DNA from: Legionellaceae bacterium
Lineage (GTDB): Bacteria > Pseudomonadota > Gammaproteobacteria > Legionellales > Legionellaceae
Direction: 5' to 3'
Length of the DNA stretch: 64,000 nt
Assembly (NCBI GenBank): GCA_029212505.1
Contig: JARGOS010000003.1
Span: forward strand, 1-64,000
Position numbers and translations under genes: made by a program. The notes beneath the pieces are model-generated. The model searched no databases. It worked only from the letters and a program-made list of their open reading frames with translations, and was not told the origin of the DNA. The first letter of the stretch is position 1. Every line of letters begins with the position of its first letter. Positions 1 through 8,854 of the stretch are shown piece by piece.

Positions 1-52
1 GGCAAATTCTAATGATTTTTACTTATGAGGCAAGGGGCTGTGCGTAAGGTGA

Positions 53-162
53 GTTGAAATCAAGCAATCACAAAAAATAGCTAGCAAAGTTGAGGGTTTT
101 CAAGCGTTAACGAATGAACAGCAACAGTATTTCACTTCTTTTTTTCAAGCTGGGAAGTTGAT
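53..162 (+). pseudogene. 5' fragment of large unknown gene, cut by IS3 element
   Basis: This stretch is open in one frame from an in-frame stop at 50-52 to the insertion sequence. If the IS and one copy of its 3-bp target duplication are removed, the frame joins exactly to the long frame that resumes at 1416. The two sides share a similar motif (NEQQQYF before the insertion, NEQQREKW after it), which suggests a repeated unit in the protein. There is no ATG, GTG or TTG in frame before position 158, so the true start is either lost to an older frameshift or lies outside. The function is unknown. Confidence 0.5.
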
Positions 163-170
163 TGTTCTGG

Positions 171-1040
171 TCAACTAAAGTTGGACACTTTTAAATTTCT
201 TTTTTCATAAGCCACCGGTGTTACATCACCTAACGTAGTATGTAGCCGGTCATGATTGTAGTAACGGATATATTTTTGAACATCGATTTTCATTGACTCC
301 CTCGTTAAGTGAATTACTTTGAGCAGCCACTCATTCTTTAAACTACCAAAAAATCGTTCAACCACAGCATTATCCCAACACGCTCCTTTGCCGCTCATTG
401 ATGCTTTGATCGCGTGTTGATTGAGCAACTTCTTAAATTGCTTACCCGTGTACTGCGACCCTCTGTCACTATGAAAAATAAGGTCGCCTTGAGGTTGACG
501 AAGGTTGATGGCCATGTTCATTGCCTTAATAACAAGTTCTGCTGTCATGTGTTTGTTTATGCACCACCCGATAATCTTACGAGAATGCAAGTCCATCACG
601 ATGGCCAAATAGCACCAACCTTCACGGGTTCTGAGATATGTCACATCCCCGGCCCATACTGTATTCGGCAACTTAGGGTCGAACTTCATATTCAGCAGGT
701 TATCGGCCACAGCATCACTATGCTTCCGCTTGGTTGTCACCTTATACGCGGTTCGCTGAATCACCTTCAGGCTATGAGTTTTCATAATATTACGCACCTT
801 AGTCCGTGAAATACGAATACCTTCTGAAGCGAGCTTCTTAACCAGCTGACGTGAACCAAGGCTTCCTCGACTGCTATTAAATAGCTCTTTTATACGCCTG
901 TGCAATCTAAACTCTTCTTGTGTAATCACCTTGGCTTTACGTTTACTTCGGTGATACCAGCTGCTACGTGACAGACCGAGAGCATTACAAATACGTGTTA
1001 CTGGATATTGGCCTTCTAAGCCTCTATGGAGTTGCTGCAT
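171..1040 (-). CDS. IS3-family transposase OrfB (DDE integrase core)
   Basis: The 289-residue product is the catalytic half of an IS3 transposase. An N-terminal HTH_21-like region (about residues 1-60) precedes an integrase core with the motif series WAGDVTYL, HSDRGSQY and the GACWDNAVVERFF segment that supplies the final glutamate of the DDE triad. It lies 17 bases downstream of the orfA stop in the -1 frame. The orfB frame stays open upstream through the end of orfA, so a fused OrfAB made by frameshifting is possible. An AGGAG sequence before the ATG also allows independent initiation. The C-terminus reaches the left inverted repeat, as is usual. Confidence 0.93.
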   Translation of the reverse strand: MQQLHRGLEGQYPVTRICNALGLSRSSWYHRSKRKAKVITQEEFRLHRRIKELFNSSRGSLGSRQLVKKLASEGIRISRTKVRNIMKTHSLKVIQRTAYKVTTKRKHSDAVADNLLNMKFDPKLPNTVWAGDVTYLRTREGWCYLAIVMDLHSRKIIGWCINKHMTAELVIKAMNMAINLRQPQGDLIFHSDRGSQYTGKQFKKLLNQHAIKASMSGKGACWDNAVVERFFGSLKNEWLLKVIHLTRESMKIDVQKYIRYYNHDRLHTTLGDVTPVAYEKRNLKVSNFS

Positions 1041-1057
1041 TGCTTTTTTACTCCTAG

Positions 1058-1351
1058 TTACTTCATTTCCCTGGCAAAGAAGGCTGACGCCTTTTTTAGT
1101 ATTTCTTTCTCCATACGCAGATTTTTAACTTCTTTGCGAAGCGCTAAGAGTTCAGCATGTTCCTCTTCACTTAATGCCCCTGGTGAACTGCTTGCTTCAA
1201 TCTTATTTTTCCAATTATAGATAAGTTTTACGTTAACACCTACGGCATCAGCTGCTTGCTGCGGAGTATAATGTTGTTCAAGAACCAGGGATACAGCATC
1301 CTTCTTAAACTCTTCTGGGTAACGTTTGTAATCGCGTTTTTTCTCTGTCAT
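1058..1351 (-). CDS. IS3-family transposase OrfA (HTH DNA-binding)
   Basis: This 97-residue protein (starting MTEKKRDYKRYPEEFKK) is the HTH_Tnp_1 DNA-binding subunit of the insertion sequence. The helix-turn-helix includes TPQQAADAVGVNVKLIYNWK, followed by a leucine-rich coiled segment (LRKEVKNLRMEKEILKKA) typical of IS3 OrfA multimerisation. The frame is open further upstream to 1402, but that would read through the terminal repeat. The ATG at 1351 gives the family's usual length and N-terminus. It precedes orfB within the same element. Confidence 0.9.
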   Translation of the reverse strand: MTEKKRDYKRYPEEFKKDAVSLVLEQHYTPQQAADAVGVNVKLIYNWKNKIEASSSPGALSEEEHAELLALRKEVKNLRMEKEILKKASAFFAREMK

Positions 1352-1389
1352 AAGCACCTCTGTTAGTATGTTCATTTTCTCTAACAAAA

Positions 1390-3606
1390 GTGTCCAATTC
1401 AATTAGACCAGAACAGATCGTCAATGAACAGCAAAGAGAGAAATGGATATCATTTACAATGGCAGCCTGCAAGACTGCGCCAAAGTACCAAGCATTAGCG
1501 ACGTTGATGTATTTTTTACAAGAAAATGGAATTATCGCGGAGTGGTTGAATATTTATTTTGATCAAAAGAAATCGATCGCGAAGATGGGAGCTGAAAGCG
1601 GTAAAATTATCGACGAATTACAACCTCTTCAACTGGCGAGTGTGCGTAATATTATTAATGTTTGGGAAAAGAGGTTGGCTGAATGGACGTCACCCAAAAA
1701 CTTTGAGCAATTAGAGAAAGCGTTTAATGATGATATCGTACCATTGATTACGCGTCTTGATATAAGTGATGACATGCACCCGTTAACAAAAAAAACAGTG
1801 CTTAAAACAGTGCACGATCTCACGGAAATGATGGATAAGACGATTAAATCACTGAAAGGCAGTCCAGAGTATGCTGAAAATCAAGGTTTGCTTGTTACAC
1901 GATTTTATAAATTACTCAATCCCTATAAAGCCCTAATGGAAAAATGGGTCAACAAATTATCAACAATAGAATTTAGAGAAAAAGACACTAAAATTTTGGC
2001 TGTTCATATGTGTTTTTTAAATTTGGAACATAATCAGGATCCAAGGCAATTAAATCCATCAGGTAGTCTTAGCATTCCATCGGTCACTGTGGATAGCATG
2101 GCGAGTTTTAGTAGACATTTTGATCGTAATAAGGATAAGGTCACGCTCGAAGATTTATTTTCATTGATACACCAAAATATTTTAATTGCTACAATAAGCC
2201 TAGGAAAATCCGCTCAAATTCAGTTGAAGGATTTACCTGTTTCATTGAAAGCGATACATCAGGCATTAGCAGAAAAAAGTTATGTTGGTAGAGCAAGTAT
2301 TACTCATGTGATGTTGATGAATTCAGTACTCGAATACCCGCATATTTATCTCAATTATAACATGCCAATGAGAAACCATAGTGCCAAGTTTTTGATTGAT
2401 TATAATCAGGAAGTGGGAAGTATTACTCTGAATATTAAATTTTTTGGTCATAACGGTAGTGGGCGTATGCATGCCATTGCTAATTTTGCACAAATAGAGG
2501 GTGATCTTTTAAAAATAAAAACGGTTCAAGAGCCGAAATATAATGACAAGACAATGTTATTAGAATGGGCTTGGGTGATTCATGCTAGTCAAGTGGCGCA
2601 AGTAACAGAACATTTGCACGTTATGCTGCAAGATTATCTTAATACAACCTATCTATCTGATGCTTCAGCTGAAAGTTTTAGGTTGAGAAAGCATATTGAC
2701 ATGATCTTGGAACGACATCAGAATTTTCACTTACCTCAACCAGAAAATTTACCCGAGCCGCTTGATACATTTATCCATGGACTACCTTTAGAAGAAAAAG
2801 TAATTCTTATGGGCGGTAAATCAACGGCGCTCTCTAAAATGACCTTGCTTCAATCAACAAAGGATGCTCAATCAATTCAGCTTGTCTATTTGTTATCTAC
2901 AGATGGACCGAAGACATTTCCAAAAACAGAGTTTTCTTTACGATTAGGTATTGATTATCATCTATCCAACCACACGATGGATTTACATATTATGATTGCT
3001 GGGGGAGGTAAATTATGGCACGACATTGAACCGCTTTTGCTCGCAGCCGATTTAGACAGCGCAATATTAAAAGCACAAACTATTTCTCCGCCTCAATTCA
3101 ACGAAAAAACGGGTCTCATAGAATGGGTTTGGCGGTTTAATAATACAGATAATCTGATTCCACCCTCTGAATTATTAATCAATCGCTTTATTGAGTATAC
3201 GTGTTGTTTAGATGACAATATAATAAATAATTTCATAACACTTTTTTCAAATTATGAAATATTAAAGCCATCACCTGCTATGTATGAGCATATCATTCGA
3301 AGTGTGCAAGTTTTTTTTCAGGAAAAGAAGAACATCAGACGAGAAGTTTTAGATCTATCGAATCATCCAGTCGATCCTAGAAAACCAGCAAAGACCTGGG
3401 TTACCCTTGACGAACTTAAGAGGTGGAGGGTTTTACCAGAAACGTTTTTACCCGCAGCAGAATCCCTGCATTTATTTGATAAACCTGCGCATGGTAAAGC
3501 GTTAAGCCAAGAAGAGCAGTCTGCTATGAAAAAAAGTCTAGACGTTTTAAGGGGGGCAGAAACACAAACAGTTTCTAATCGACCTGGACCTCTTGGTTCT
3601 AAATGA
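1390..3606 (+). CDS. Large uncharacterised protein, 3' part downstream of IS3 insertion
   Basis: I do not recognise this protein. The frame runs 738 codons from a GTG that lies inside the right terminal repeat of the IS; only residues from about position 10 onward come from the host gene. The visible product is mostly helical and hydrophilic with no clear signal peptide or membrane segment. The C-terminus is proline-rich (RPGPLGSK). Two segments, around 2480-2590 and 3000-3150, look alike (each ends in EWAW or EWVW followed by a similar stretch), suggesting an internal duplication. The insertion probably inactivates the gene unless the GTG in the IS end is used. It could be an effector-type protein, but nothing in the sequence proves it. 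Confidence 0.6.
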   Translation: MSNSIRPEQIVNEQQREKWISFTMAACKTAPKYQALATLMYFLQENGIIAEWLNIYFDQKKSIAKMGAESGKIIDELQPLQLASVRNIINVWEKRLAEWTSPKNFEQLEKAFNDDIVPLITRLDISDDMHPLTKKTVLKTVHDLTEMMDKTIKSLKGSPEYAENQGLLVTRFYKLLNPYKALMEKWVNKLSTIEFREKDTKILAVHMCFLNLEHNQDPRQLNPSGSLSIPSVTVDSMASFSRHFDRNKDKVTLEDLFSLIHQNILIATISLGKSAQIQLKDLPVSLKAIHQALAEKSYVGRASITHVMLMNSVLEYPHIYLNYNMPMRNHSAKFLIDYNQEVGSITLNIKFFGHNGSGRMHAIANFAQIEGDLLKIKTVQEPKYNDKTMLLEWAWVIHASQVAQVTEHLHVMLQDYLNTTYLSDASAESFRLRKHIDMILERHQNFHLPQPENLPEPLDTFIHGLPLEEKVILMGGKSTALSKMTLLQSTKDAQSIQLVYLLSTDGPKTFPKTEFSLRLGIDYHLSNHTMDLHIMIAGGGKLWHDIEPLLLAADLDSAILKAQTISPPQFNEKTGLIEWVWRFNNTDNLIPPSELLINRFIEYTCCLDDNIINNFITLFSNYEILKPSPAMYEHIIRSVQVFFQEKKNIRREVLDLSNHPVDPRKPAKTWVTLDELKRWRVLPETFLPAAESLHLFDKPAHGKALSQEEQSAMKKSLDVLRGAETQTVSNRPGPLGSK

Positions 3607-3624
3607 TGCTATATCACATTTACA

Positions 3625-3870
3625 TTGCGGCCTGTTGCGCATCACAAATCAACTCAGGATTTGATTGCGTTCACGATCGACAATAATACTCATCCCACAG
3701 CGTACACCAGCTTTCTCACAGTCTTATCCCCAGAAATTGTGGATAAAGCAAAAATAAGACCTGAACTTAGGAGGTTGTTACTTGTTAGTTTCCTGTGCTC
3801 AGCTGATACGTACCGTTATTACTGGCTTTTACCTGTTATTAACGCTTATCAACAGGCCCATGAATTATGA
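3625..3870 (+). CDS. Possible small hypothetical protein
   Basis: This 81-codon frame starts with TTG shortly after the preceding gene and fills most of the 338-bp gap before umuD. The predicted product has no recognised motif; it has a basic leucine-rich middle (RPELRRLLL) and an aromatic tail. No convincing ribosome binding site is visible. It may be spurious or a remnant of a longer gene. The rest of the gap, 3871-3944, holds the umuD promoter and an inverted repeat. Confidence 0.25.
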   Translation: MRPVAHHKSTQDLIAFTIDNNTHPTAYTSFLTVLSPEIVDKAKIRPELRRLLLVSFLCSADTYRYYWLLPVINAYQQAHEL

Positions 3871-3887
3871 TTGATTGGCATAATAAG

Positions 3888-3916
3888 TTGGAAATATTGT
3901 ATTTAGAGACTACACT
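3888..3916 (+). promoter_or_regulatory. Candidate promoter of umuDC
   Basis: TTGGAA (3888-3893) and TACACT (3911-3916) are separated by 17 bases, a plausible sigma-70 promoter. The expected transcription start falls inside the inverted repeat immediately downstream. Confidence 0.45.
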
Positions 3917-3938
3917 TGATTTATGTTACATAAATCAA
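3916..3938. promoter_or_regulatory. Perfect 10-bp inverted repeat before umuD (candidate operator)
   Basis: The arms TTGATTTATG and CATAAATCAA are exact reverse complements with a TTA spacer. The repeat lies 13-35 bp before the umuD ATG, over the predicted transcription start. No CTG-N10-CAG LexA box of the E. coli type is visible, so this palindrome is the best candidate for damage-responsive or self-repressor control. Confidence 0.55.
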
Positions 3939-3950
3939 ACGTGAGTGGTT

Positions 3951-4454
3951 ATGACGCGAGGTGGAAAAAGAGCGGGTTCGGGACGCCCAAAAAAAGAACC
4001 TACGGTTGTTGTTCGCATACCTGAATCCAAGAAGATTTTGGTTAAGCAATGCCTGGTAGGTAACGATGGGATTAAAATTCCTTTATATAGCAGTTCTGTG
4101 TCAGCCGGGTTCCCATCACCTGCCGATGATTACATCGAATCATTGCTCGATTTAAATGAATATTTAATTAAAAAACCCGCGGCCACGTTTCTTGTGCGCG
4201 CAAAAGGTGAATCCATGATAAATGCAGGCATTTCCTCTGGAGATATTCTCATTGTTGATAAGAGCATCACACCTACGCACGGAAAAATTGTGATTGCAGC
4301 CATTGATGGTGAATTAACGGTTAAACGGTTGTATCAAATGGAGGGGGTTACCAAGCTTCAGCCGGACAACCCAGACTATCATGATATTGATATCAATGCT
4401 TTTTCTGAGTCTGTTATTTGGGGTGTTGTAACCAACGTCATTCACAAGGTTTAA
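3951..4454 (+). CDS. umuD: UmuD-like S24 peptidase, DNA polymerase V accessory subunit
   Basis: UmuD is cleaved at an Ala/Cys-Gly bond with RecA help and then activates the UmuC translesion polymerase. Here the cleavage site is A52-G53, the nucleophile S88 (in KGESM) and the general base K125 (in ELTVKR). The spacings 53-88-125 equal those of E. coli UmuD (25-60-97). The N-terminal arm is about 28 residues longer and very basic, with an RGGKRAGSGRPKK motif that could bind DNA. The ATG at 3951 is preferred over an in-frame GTG six bases upstream. umuC follows after 3 bp, so the two genes form an operon. Confidence 0.93.
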   Translation: MTRGGKRAGSGRPKKEPTVVVRIPESKKILVKQCLVGNDGIKIPLYSSSVSAGFPSPADDYIESLLDLNEYLIKKPAATFLVRAKGESMINAGISSGDILIVDKSITPTHGKIVIAAIDGELTVKRLYQMEGVTKLQPDNPDYHDIDINAFSESVIWGVVTNVIHKV

Positions 4455-4457
4455 GTA

Positions 4458-5702
4458 ATGTTTGCCATCGTTGACTGCAATAATTTCTACGCATCATGTG
4501 AGCGTGTGTTTAATCCTCGTCTTTTAAATCAACCCATTATTGTGCTATCCAATAATGATGGCTGTGTTATTGCTCGTTCAAATGAAGCAAAAGCACTTGA
4601 TATCAAGATGGGGCAGCCTTTCTTTGAAATCAAACGACTATGCCAAACCAAGGGGATACACGTATTTTCATCGAATTATGCGCTGTATGGCGATATGTCG
4701 AATCGCGTGATGAGTGTTTTGGAGGAGAACTGGCCTGAGGTTGATGTTTATTCGATTGATGAAGCTTTTTTGAATTTAGATGGCCTCTCAGAGTCAGATA
4801 TGATGGCATTTTGTCATCAGCTCCATTACAAAATCTTGAGGTATACCGGCATACCTGTTTCGATAGGTGTTGGCAAAACAAAAACACTGGCTAAGCTTGC
4901 GAATCAAATTGCTAAAAAAGATTTGAAGAGCCCGTATTTTAATATTACTGACGAAGAGCACTGGCTGTATCAAAAACATGTATCAGATGTGTGGGGGATA
5001 GGAAAACAGTGGTCAAATAAATTAATGCAACGAGGATTTAATACAGCAGGGCAATTAAAAGATGCTTGCCCGAACTATATGAAAAAGCAGTTTAACGTGA
5101 CACTTGCTCAAGTTATTTTGGAGTTGAGAGGTACATCGTGTGTTGCAACTCATACGCATGAAGCCAAGAAGGGCATCATGAGTTCACGCAGTTTTTCTAC
5201 TACGGAGGGAGAGTTTACTCCAATCATGCAAGCCTTAGCGTCTTTTTGTGACGTTGCTTCGACGAAGTTAAGAAAGCAGGGGTCTGTGTGTGGCCGAGTT
5301 GGGATTTTTATAAGAACCCATGCATTTGGAGCAAAAACCAAGCAATACAAAGCTGCTCGTAGCATCAAGTTGGCCTACCCAAGCAGTGATGTTCGGCTTA
5401 TTACGCATGCTACACGTACGCTATTGGAGCAGCTGTTTAAATCTGGGTATGCCTACAAAAAAGTAGGCGTATATTTGGATGAAATTACGCCGGCTAATCA
5501 ACAACAGCTTGATCTATGGAATGAAGTTCCAGAATTATCAGATACGTTGATGCAAACCTATGATCGCATTAACCAGCGCTTTGGGAGTTCGGGTATTCGC
5601 ATTGCCTCAAGCGGATTTAACCAAGTGGAAATATCTAAGCGACAATGGCGTTCGCCAAAATATACAACCTGTTGGTCAGATTTGCCGATAGTGAGACTTT
5701 GA
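4458..5702 (+). CDS. umuC: DNA polymerase V catalytic subunit UmuC
   Basis: This is a 414-residue Y-family polymerase, close to the length of E. coli UmuC. The N-terminus MFAIVDCNNFYASCERVF carries the first metal-binding aspartate. The palm motif YSIDEAFLNLDG supplies the acidic pair. A helix-hairpin-helix follows (VSDVWGIGKQW), and the little-finger and UmuC-specific C-terminal regions are present. With cleaved UmuD it would carry out error-prone synthesis past lesions. It sits 3 bp after umuD in one transcript and is followed directly by tRNA-Arg on the other strand. Confidence 0.95.
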   Translation: MFAIVDCNNFYASCERVFNPRLLNQPIIVLSNNDGCVIARSNEAKALDIKMGQPFFEIKRLCQTKGIHVFSSNYALYGDMSNRVMSVLEENWPEVDVYSIDEAFLNLDGLSESDMMAFCHQLHYKILRYTGIPVSIGVGKTKTLAKLANQIAKKDLKSPYFNITDEEHWLYQKHVSDVWGIGKQWSNKLMQRGFNTAGQLKDACPNYMKKQFNVTLAQVILELRGTSCVATHTHEAKKGIMSSRSFSTTEGEFTPIMQALASFCDVASTKLRKQGSVCGRVGIFIRTHAFGAKTKQYKAARSIKLAYPSSDVRLITHATRTLLEQLFKSGYAYKKVGVYLDEITPANQQQLDLWNEVPELSDTLMQTYDRINQRFGSSGIRIASSGFNQVEISKRQWRSPKYTTCWSDLPIVRL

Positions 5703-5711
5703 TTTTATTAC

Positions 5712-5788
5712 TGGTGTCCCAGGCAGGATTCGAACCTGCGACCTACCCCTTAGGAGGGGGCCGCGCTATCCAGCTGCGCCACTGAGAC
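5712..5788 (-). tRNA. tRNA-Arg (CCT anticodon)
   Basis: The minus strand folds as a complete 77-nt tRNA. The acceptor GTCTCAG pairs with CTGGGAC, with one G-T pair. The anticodon loop CTCCTAA carries CCT and is closed by a CCCC/GGGG stem, the T-loop TTCGAAT is present, and the 3' CCA is encoded. It reads the rare arginine codon AGG. Confidence 0.95.
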
Positions 5789-5826
5789 ATAGGATGTGAT
5801 CTAACGCACAAAGTTTACCGTTATCT

Positions 5827-6720
5827 TTAATTCAGTACAACCGATGCTTTCAGCAATTTTTTATCGCGAAGAAAGGTCGCTGATATATTGTAAACATTGT
5901 AAATCATAATCAAAAGCAAAAGCGAGTGAAGCCATTGGTGTTTTAAGTGTGTGACGATAGGTAACGTTATTAAGACACCTAAGCATCCAAACAAACTCAA
6001 GTAAAGAGTTTTTCCCAAAGGAATTTTATCTTGCTTTAAAAACACGAGTGTAGTCAAAGGCTGTTGCATGGCACCCGCTACGGTCATGATTGGAAAGGCG
6101 ACAGCGGGTGATAGATGCATTAAAAATAACACAGCTTGAATCATCGCAAATAAACCAATACCCACCGAGGTCAATGACCCGCAGATGATCATGGCTAGAA
6201 AGCCGAGATATAAGTTCCAAGAATGCAAGGCCGTAATGTTTTGGTTGGAAGCTATAGTGCCAAATTGTTGATAGATAAGTAAACCAATAATGCCCGTGAA
6301 GCAAGCAATCATGGCTAGGCGAAGTTTTTGTTTGCCAAGACGAGTTATAATTTCTCCTCCAAGGATACCTCCAATGCAGGTTCCTATGACCAGTGTGAGC
6401 AATGTGGTTAAATCAACATGTATAACTTGGATAAAAAAAAGAGCTTCTAACGTACCTGGAATCACTTGTGCACCGTTTGTGACGGCTGGAAGCTCGTGAT
6501 CCTCAAAAGTACCCCAAAGTTTAGATAAGGCGATGGTGACAGGAAAGCTGCCTACACCTAAGGTATCTGCAATAAAGGCAAGCACACCCGTCATGGCTAA
6601 TTTTACATTCTCTTGAATTGAGCGTGTGTGCTTAGGTTGTGTGGATAGTTTTCGAAACATAGCAATCACGCAGACGCAGGATACGCACAAAATACTGAGT
6701 ATAATTAATTTGATAGGCAT
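5827..6720 (-). CDS. TauE/SafE-family (sulfite exporter-like) membrane permease
   Basis: This is a 297-residue integral membrane protein with about eight hydrophobic segments in two halves. The first half contains the family's glycine-rich signature (LAFIADTLGVGSF) and the second a GSLTSVGIGLFAM repeat of it. TauE/SafE proteins move sulfur-containing or organic anions across the inner membrane, but the substrate cannot be told from sequence. It is encoded alone, divergent from htpG, with 171 bp between the two starts. Confidence 0.8.
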   Translation of the reverse strand: MPIKLIILSILCVSCVCVIAMFRKLSTQPKHTRSIQENVKLAMTGVLAFIADTLGVGSFPVTIALSKLWGTFEDHELPAVTNGAQVIPGTLEALFFIQVIHVDLTTLLTLVIGTCIGGILGGEIITRLGKQKLRLAMIACFTGIIGLLIYQQFGTIASNQNITALHSWNLYLGFLAMIICGSLTSVGIGLFAMIQAVLFLMHLSPAVAFPIMTVAGAMQQPLTTLVFLKQDKIPLGKTLYLSLFGCLGVLITLPIVTHLKHQWLHSLLLLIMIYNVYNISATFLRDKKLLKASVVLN

Positions 6721-6808
6721 GGTTTAAAATATTAACTCAAAAGGTAATTTTGAAACAATGCAAGTTTACTGCTATCTGCAATTAAGCACAATGTTTGTCT
6801 TGGCTAGC

Positions 6809-6836
6809 CTTGAAATTTTATGATTAACCCCCATAT
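6809..6836 (+). promoter_or_regulatory. Sigma-32 (heat-shock) promoter of htpG
   Basis: CTTGAA (6809-6814), a 14-bp spacer and CCCCATAT (6829-6836) match the RpoH consensus almost perfectly. The promoter lies 55 bp before the htpG ATG and has the same spacing as the one before groES. Confidence 0.88.
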
Positions 6837-6891
6837 CCAAAGTTCTAGTGTATTTTTGTGATTTTTTTGTTCGTTAGTGGGAGATAGCATA

Positions 6892-8814
6892 ATGGCAAGC
6901 AAGCAACAAACCATGGGGTTTCAAACCGAAGTAAAACAAATGCTTCATTTGGTGATTCATTCGTTATACAGCAACAAAGAAATTTTCTTACGAGAACTGG
7001 TATCCAATGCGTCCGATGCATTAGATAAATTACGTTTTTTAGCGCTGTCTCAAGCTGATCTATATGAAGGTGATGCGGACTTACGTATTACGGTCGATTT
7101 TGATGAAAAAAAGAAAACCCTCACCATTTCAGATAACGGTATTGGCATGAGCTGGGATGAAGCCGTTGAAAACTTAGGAACCATTGCGAAATCAGGAACA
7201 AAAGATTTCTTGAGTCATTTAACCGGCGATCAAACCAAAGATTCACAATTAATTGGTCAATTCGGTGTTGGTTTTTATTCTGCCTATATTGTTGCCGATA
7301 AAGTCACGGTGAAAAGTCGTCGTGCCGGAGTTCCTGCTGAAGAAGCGATTGTTTGGGAATCTAACGGTGAAGGCGAATTCACCATTGCCAACAAAACGAA
7401 AAAAGAGCGCGGTACAGAAATTACGTTGCACTTAAAGCCTGAAGAAAGCACCGAATTACTCAGTGACTGGCGCCTACGTAATATTATTAATAAATATTCA
7501 GACCATATTGCTTGGCCGATTGCCATGAAAAAAGAAGTGGACATCGAAGAGCCTACTGAAGGTGACGAAAAAGACGCGAAAAAAGCGAAGAAAGCTAAAA
7601 AAGAAGTGACATTCGAAACCGTCAATAAAGCAACCGCACTTTGGACACTTCCTAAAGCTGAAATTTCTGATGAAGAATACCAAACGTTTTATAAGCATAT
7701 CTCACATGACTATCAAGAAGCGTTAACATGGTCACATAACCAGGTGGAAGGTAAGCATGATTACACCAGCTTGTTGTATATTCCAGCTAAAGCTCCGTTT
7801 GATTTATGGCAGGCTGAATCGAAGCATGGTTTAAAGCTTTATGTAAAACGTATTTTCATTTTGGACGATGCAAGTCAATTTTTGCCTCGCTACCTGCGTT
7901 TTGTTAAAGGAATTGTTGATGCAAGTGATTTGCCACTTAACGTATCACGTGAAATTTTACAAGATAACAAGCAAGTTGAAAGCATTCGCGCGGCCTGCAC
8001 GAAGCGTGTATTATCTTTGCTTGAGCGCATGAGTGAAGACGATGCTGAAACGTATCAAAAATTCTGGGATGAGTTTGGTGCAGCGGTTAAAGAAGGCCCG
8101 GTAGAAGACATGGCGAATCGCGAGCGTGTCACCAAGTTACTACGTTTTGCAAGCACCGCCACGGGTTCAGAAAAACAAACGGTTTCTTTGGCTGATTACG
8201 TCTCACGTATGAAAGAAGGTCAAGATAAAATTTATTATGTGACCGCATCCAGCTTTAATGCAGCAAAAAATAGTCCACATCTTGAAATTTTCAAGAAAAA
8301 AGATATTGAAGTGTTGTTATTAAGCGATCGTGTGGACGAGTGGCTTGTGGGCTACATGACCGAGTTTGAAGATAAAAAACTTCAGTCCATTACCAAAGGT
8401 AAACTTGAGCTTGATGGTGATGATAAACAAGACGCCAAAGAAGCCGAACAAGACGAAAGCATGTCGTCTATGCTCAAACAAATTGAGACGGTTTTAGGTG
8501 ACCGTGTGAAAGAAGTACGTGTAACACATCGGTTAACCGATTCACCTGCATGTGTGGTTGCTGATGAAAACGACATGGGTCTTGAGATGCAGCGTATTCT
8601 GCAATCGGCAGGGCAAGCGGCACCTCCAACAAAGCCTATTTTTGAAGTTAACATGGAGCATGATTTATTGAAACGCTTACATGGAATTCAAGATGATGCT
8701 GAGTTTGCTGAGTGGGCCGAAGTGTTGTTTGATCAAGCTGTTTTGGCTGAAGGTGGAACCTTAGATAATCCAGCTGAATTTGTTAAACGGGTGAATCGTT
8801 TATTAAATGCATAA
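6892..8814 (+). CDS. htpG: Chaperone protein HtpG (Hsp90)
   Basis: HtpG is the bacterial Hsp90, a dimeric ATP-driven chaperone acting on late folding intermediates. The N-terminal GHKL ATPase contains [16 protein letters not shown] and [11 protein letters not shown]. The middle domain carries the conserved arginine-containing NVSREILQ segment, and a C-terminal dimerisation region follows. The ATG at 6892 is chosen because the upstream in-frame GTG overlaps the GGGAG ribosome binding site. At 640 residues it is slightly longer than E. coli HtpG; a lysine/alanine-rich linker ([11 protein letters not shown]) lies between the N and middle domains. A sigma-32 promoter precedes it. Confidence 0.97.
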
Positions 8815-8854
8815 GGAGTAATATGTACGTTGTACGATTTTTGCAGGTGCATGC

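Larger units (their letters stand above)
163..1415 (-). mobile_element. Complete IS3-family insertion sequence (1253 bp)
   Basis: The element has imperfect terminal inverted repeats of about 30 bp. Both ends begin TGTTCTGGTC and share the inner block TTGGACACTTTT. It is flanked by a 3-bp direct repeat GAT (160-162 and 1416-1418), which is the expected target duplication of this family. It carries orfA and orfB on the minus strand, with orfB in the -1 frame relative to orfA, the classical IS3 arrangement. Both ORFs look intact, so the copy may still be active. It splits a host gene whose frame is open on both sides. Confidence 0.93.

Noticed and set aside
414..809. 131-codon frame on the plus strand inside the insertion sequence
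   Set aside because: It is the antisense of the transposase orfB catalytic core and has no ribosome site or family.
3888..3950. Search for a LexA box before umuD
   Set aside because: No CTG-N10-CAG pattern was found; only the other palindrome is reported.
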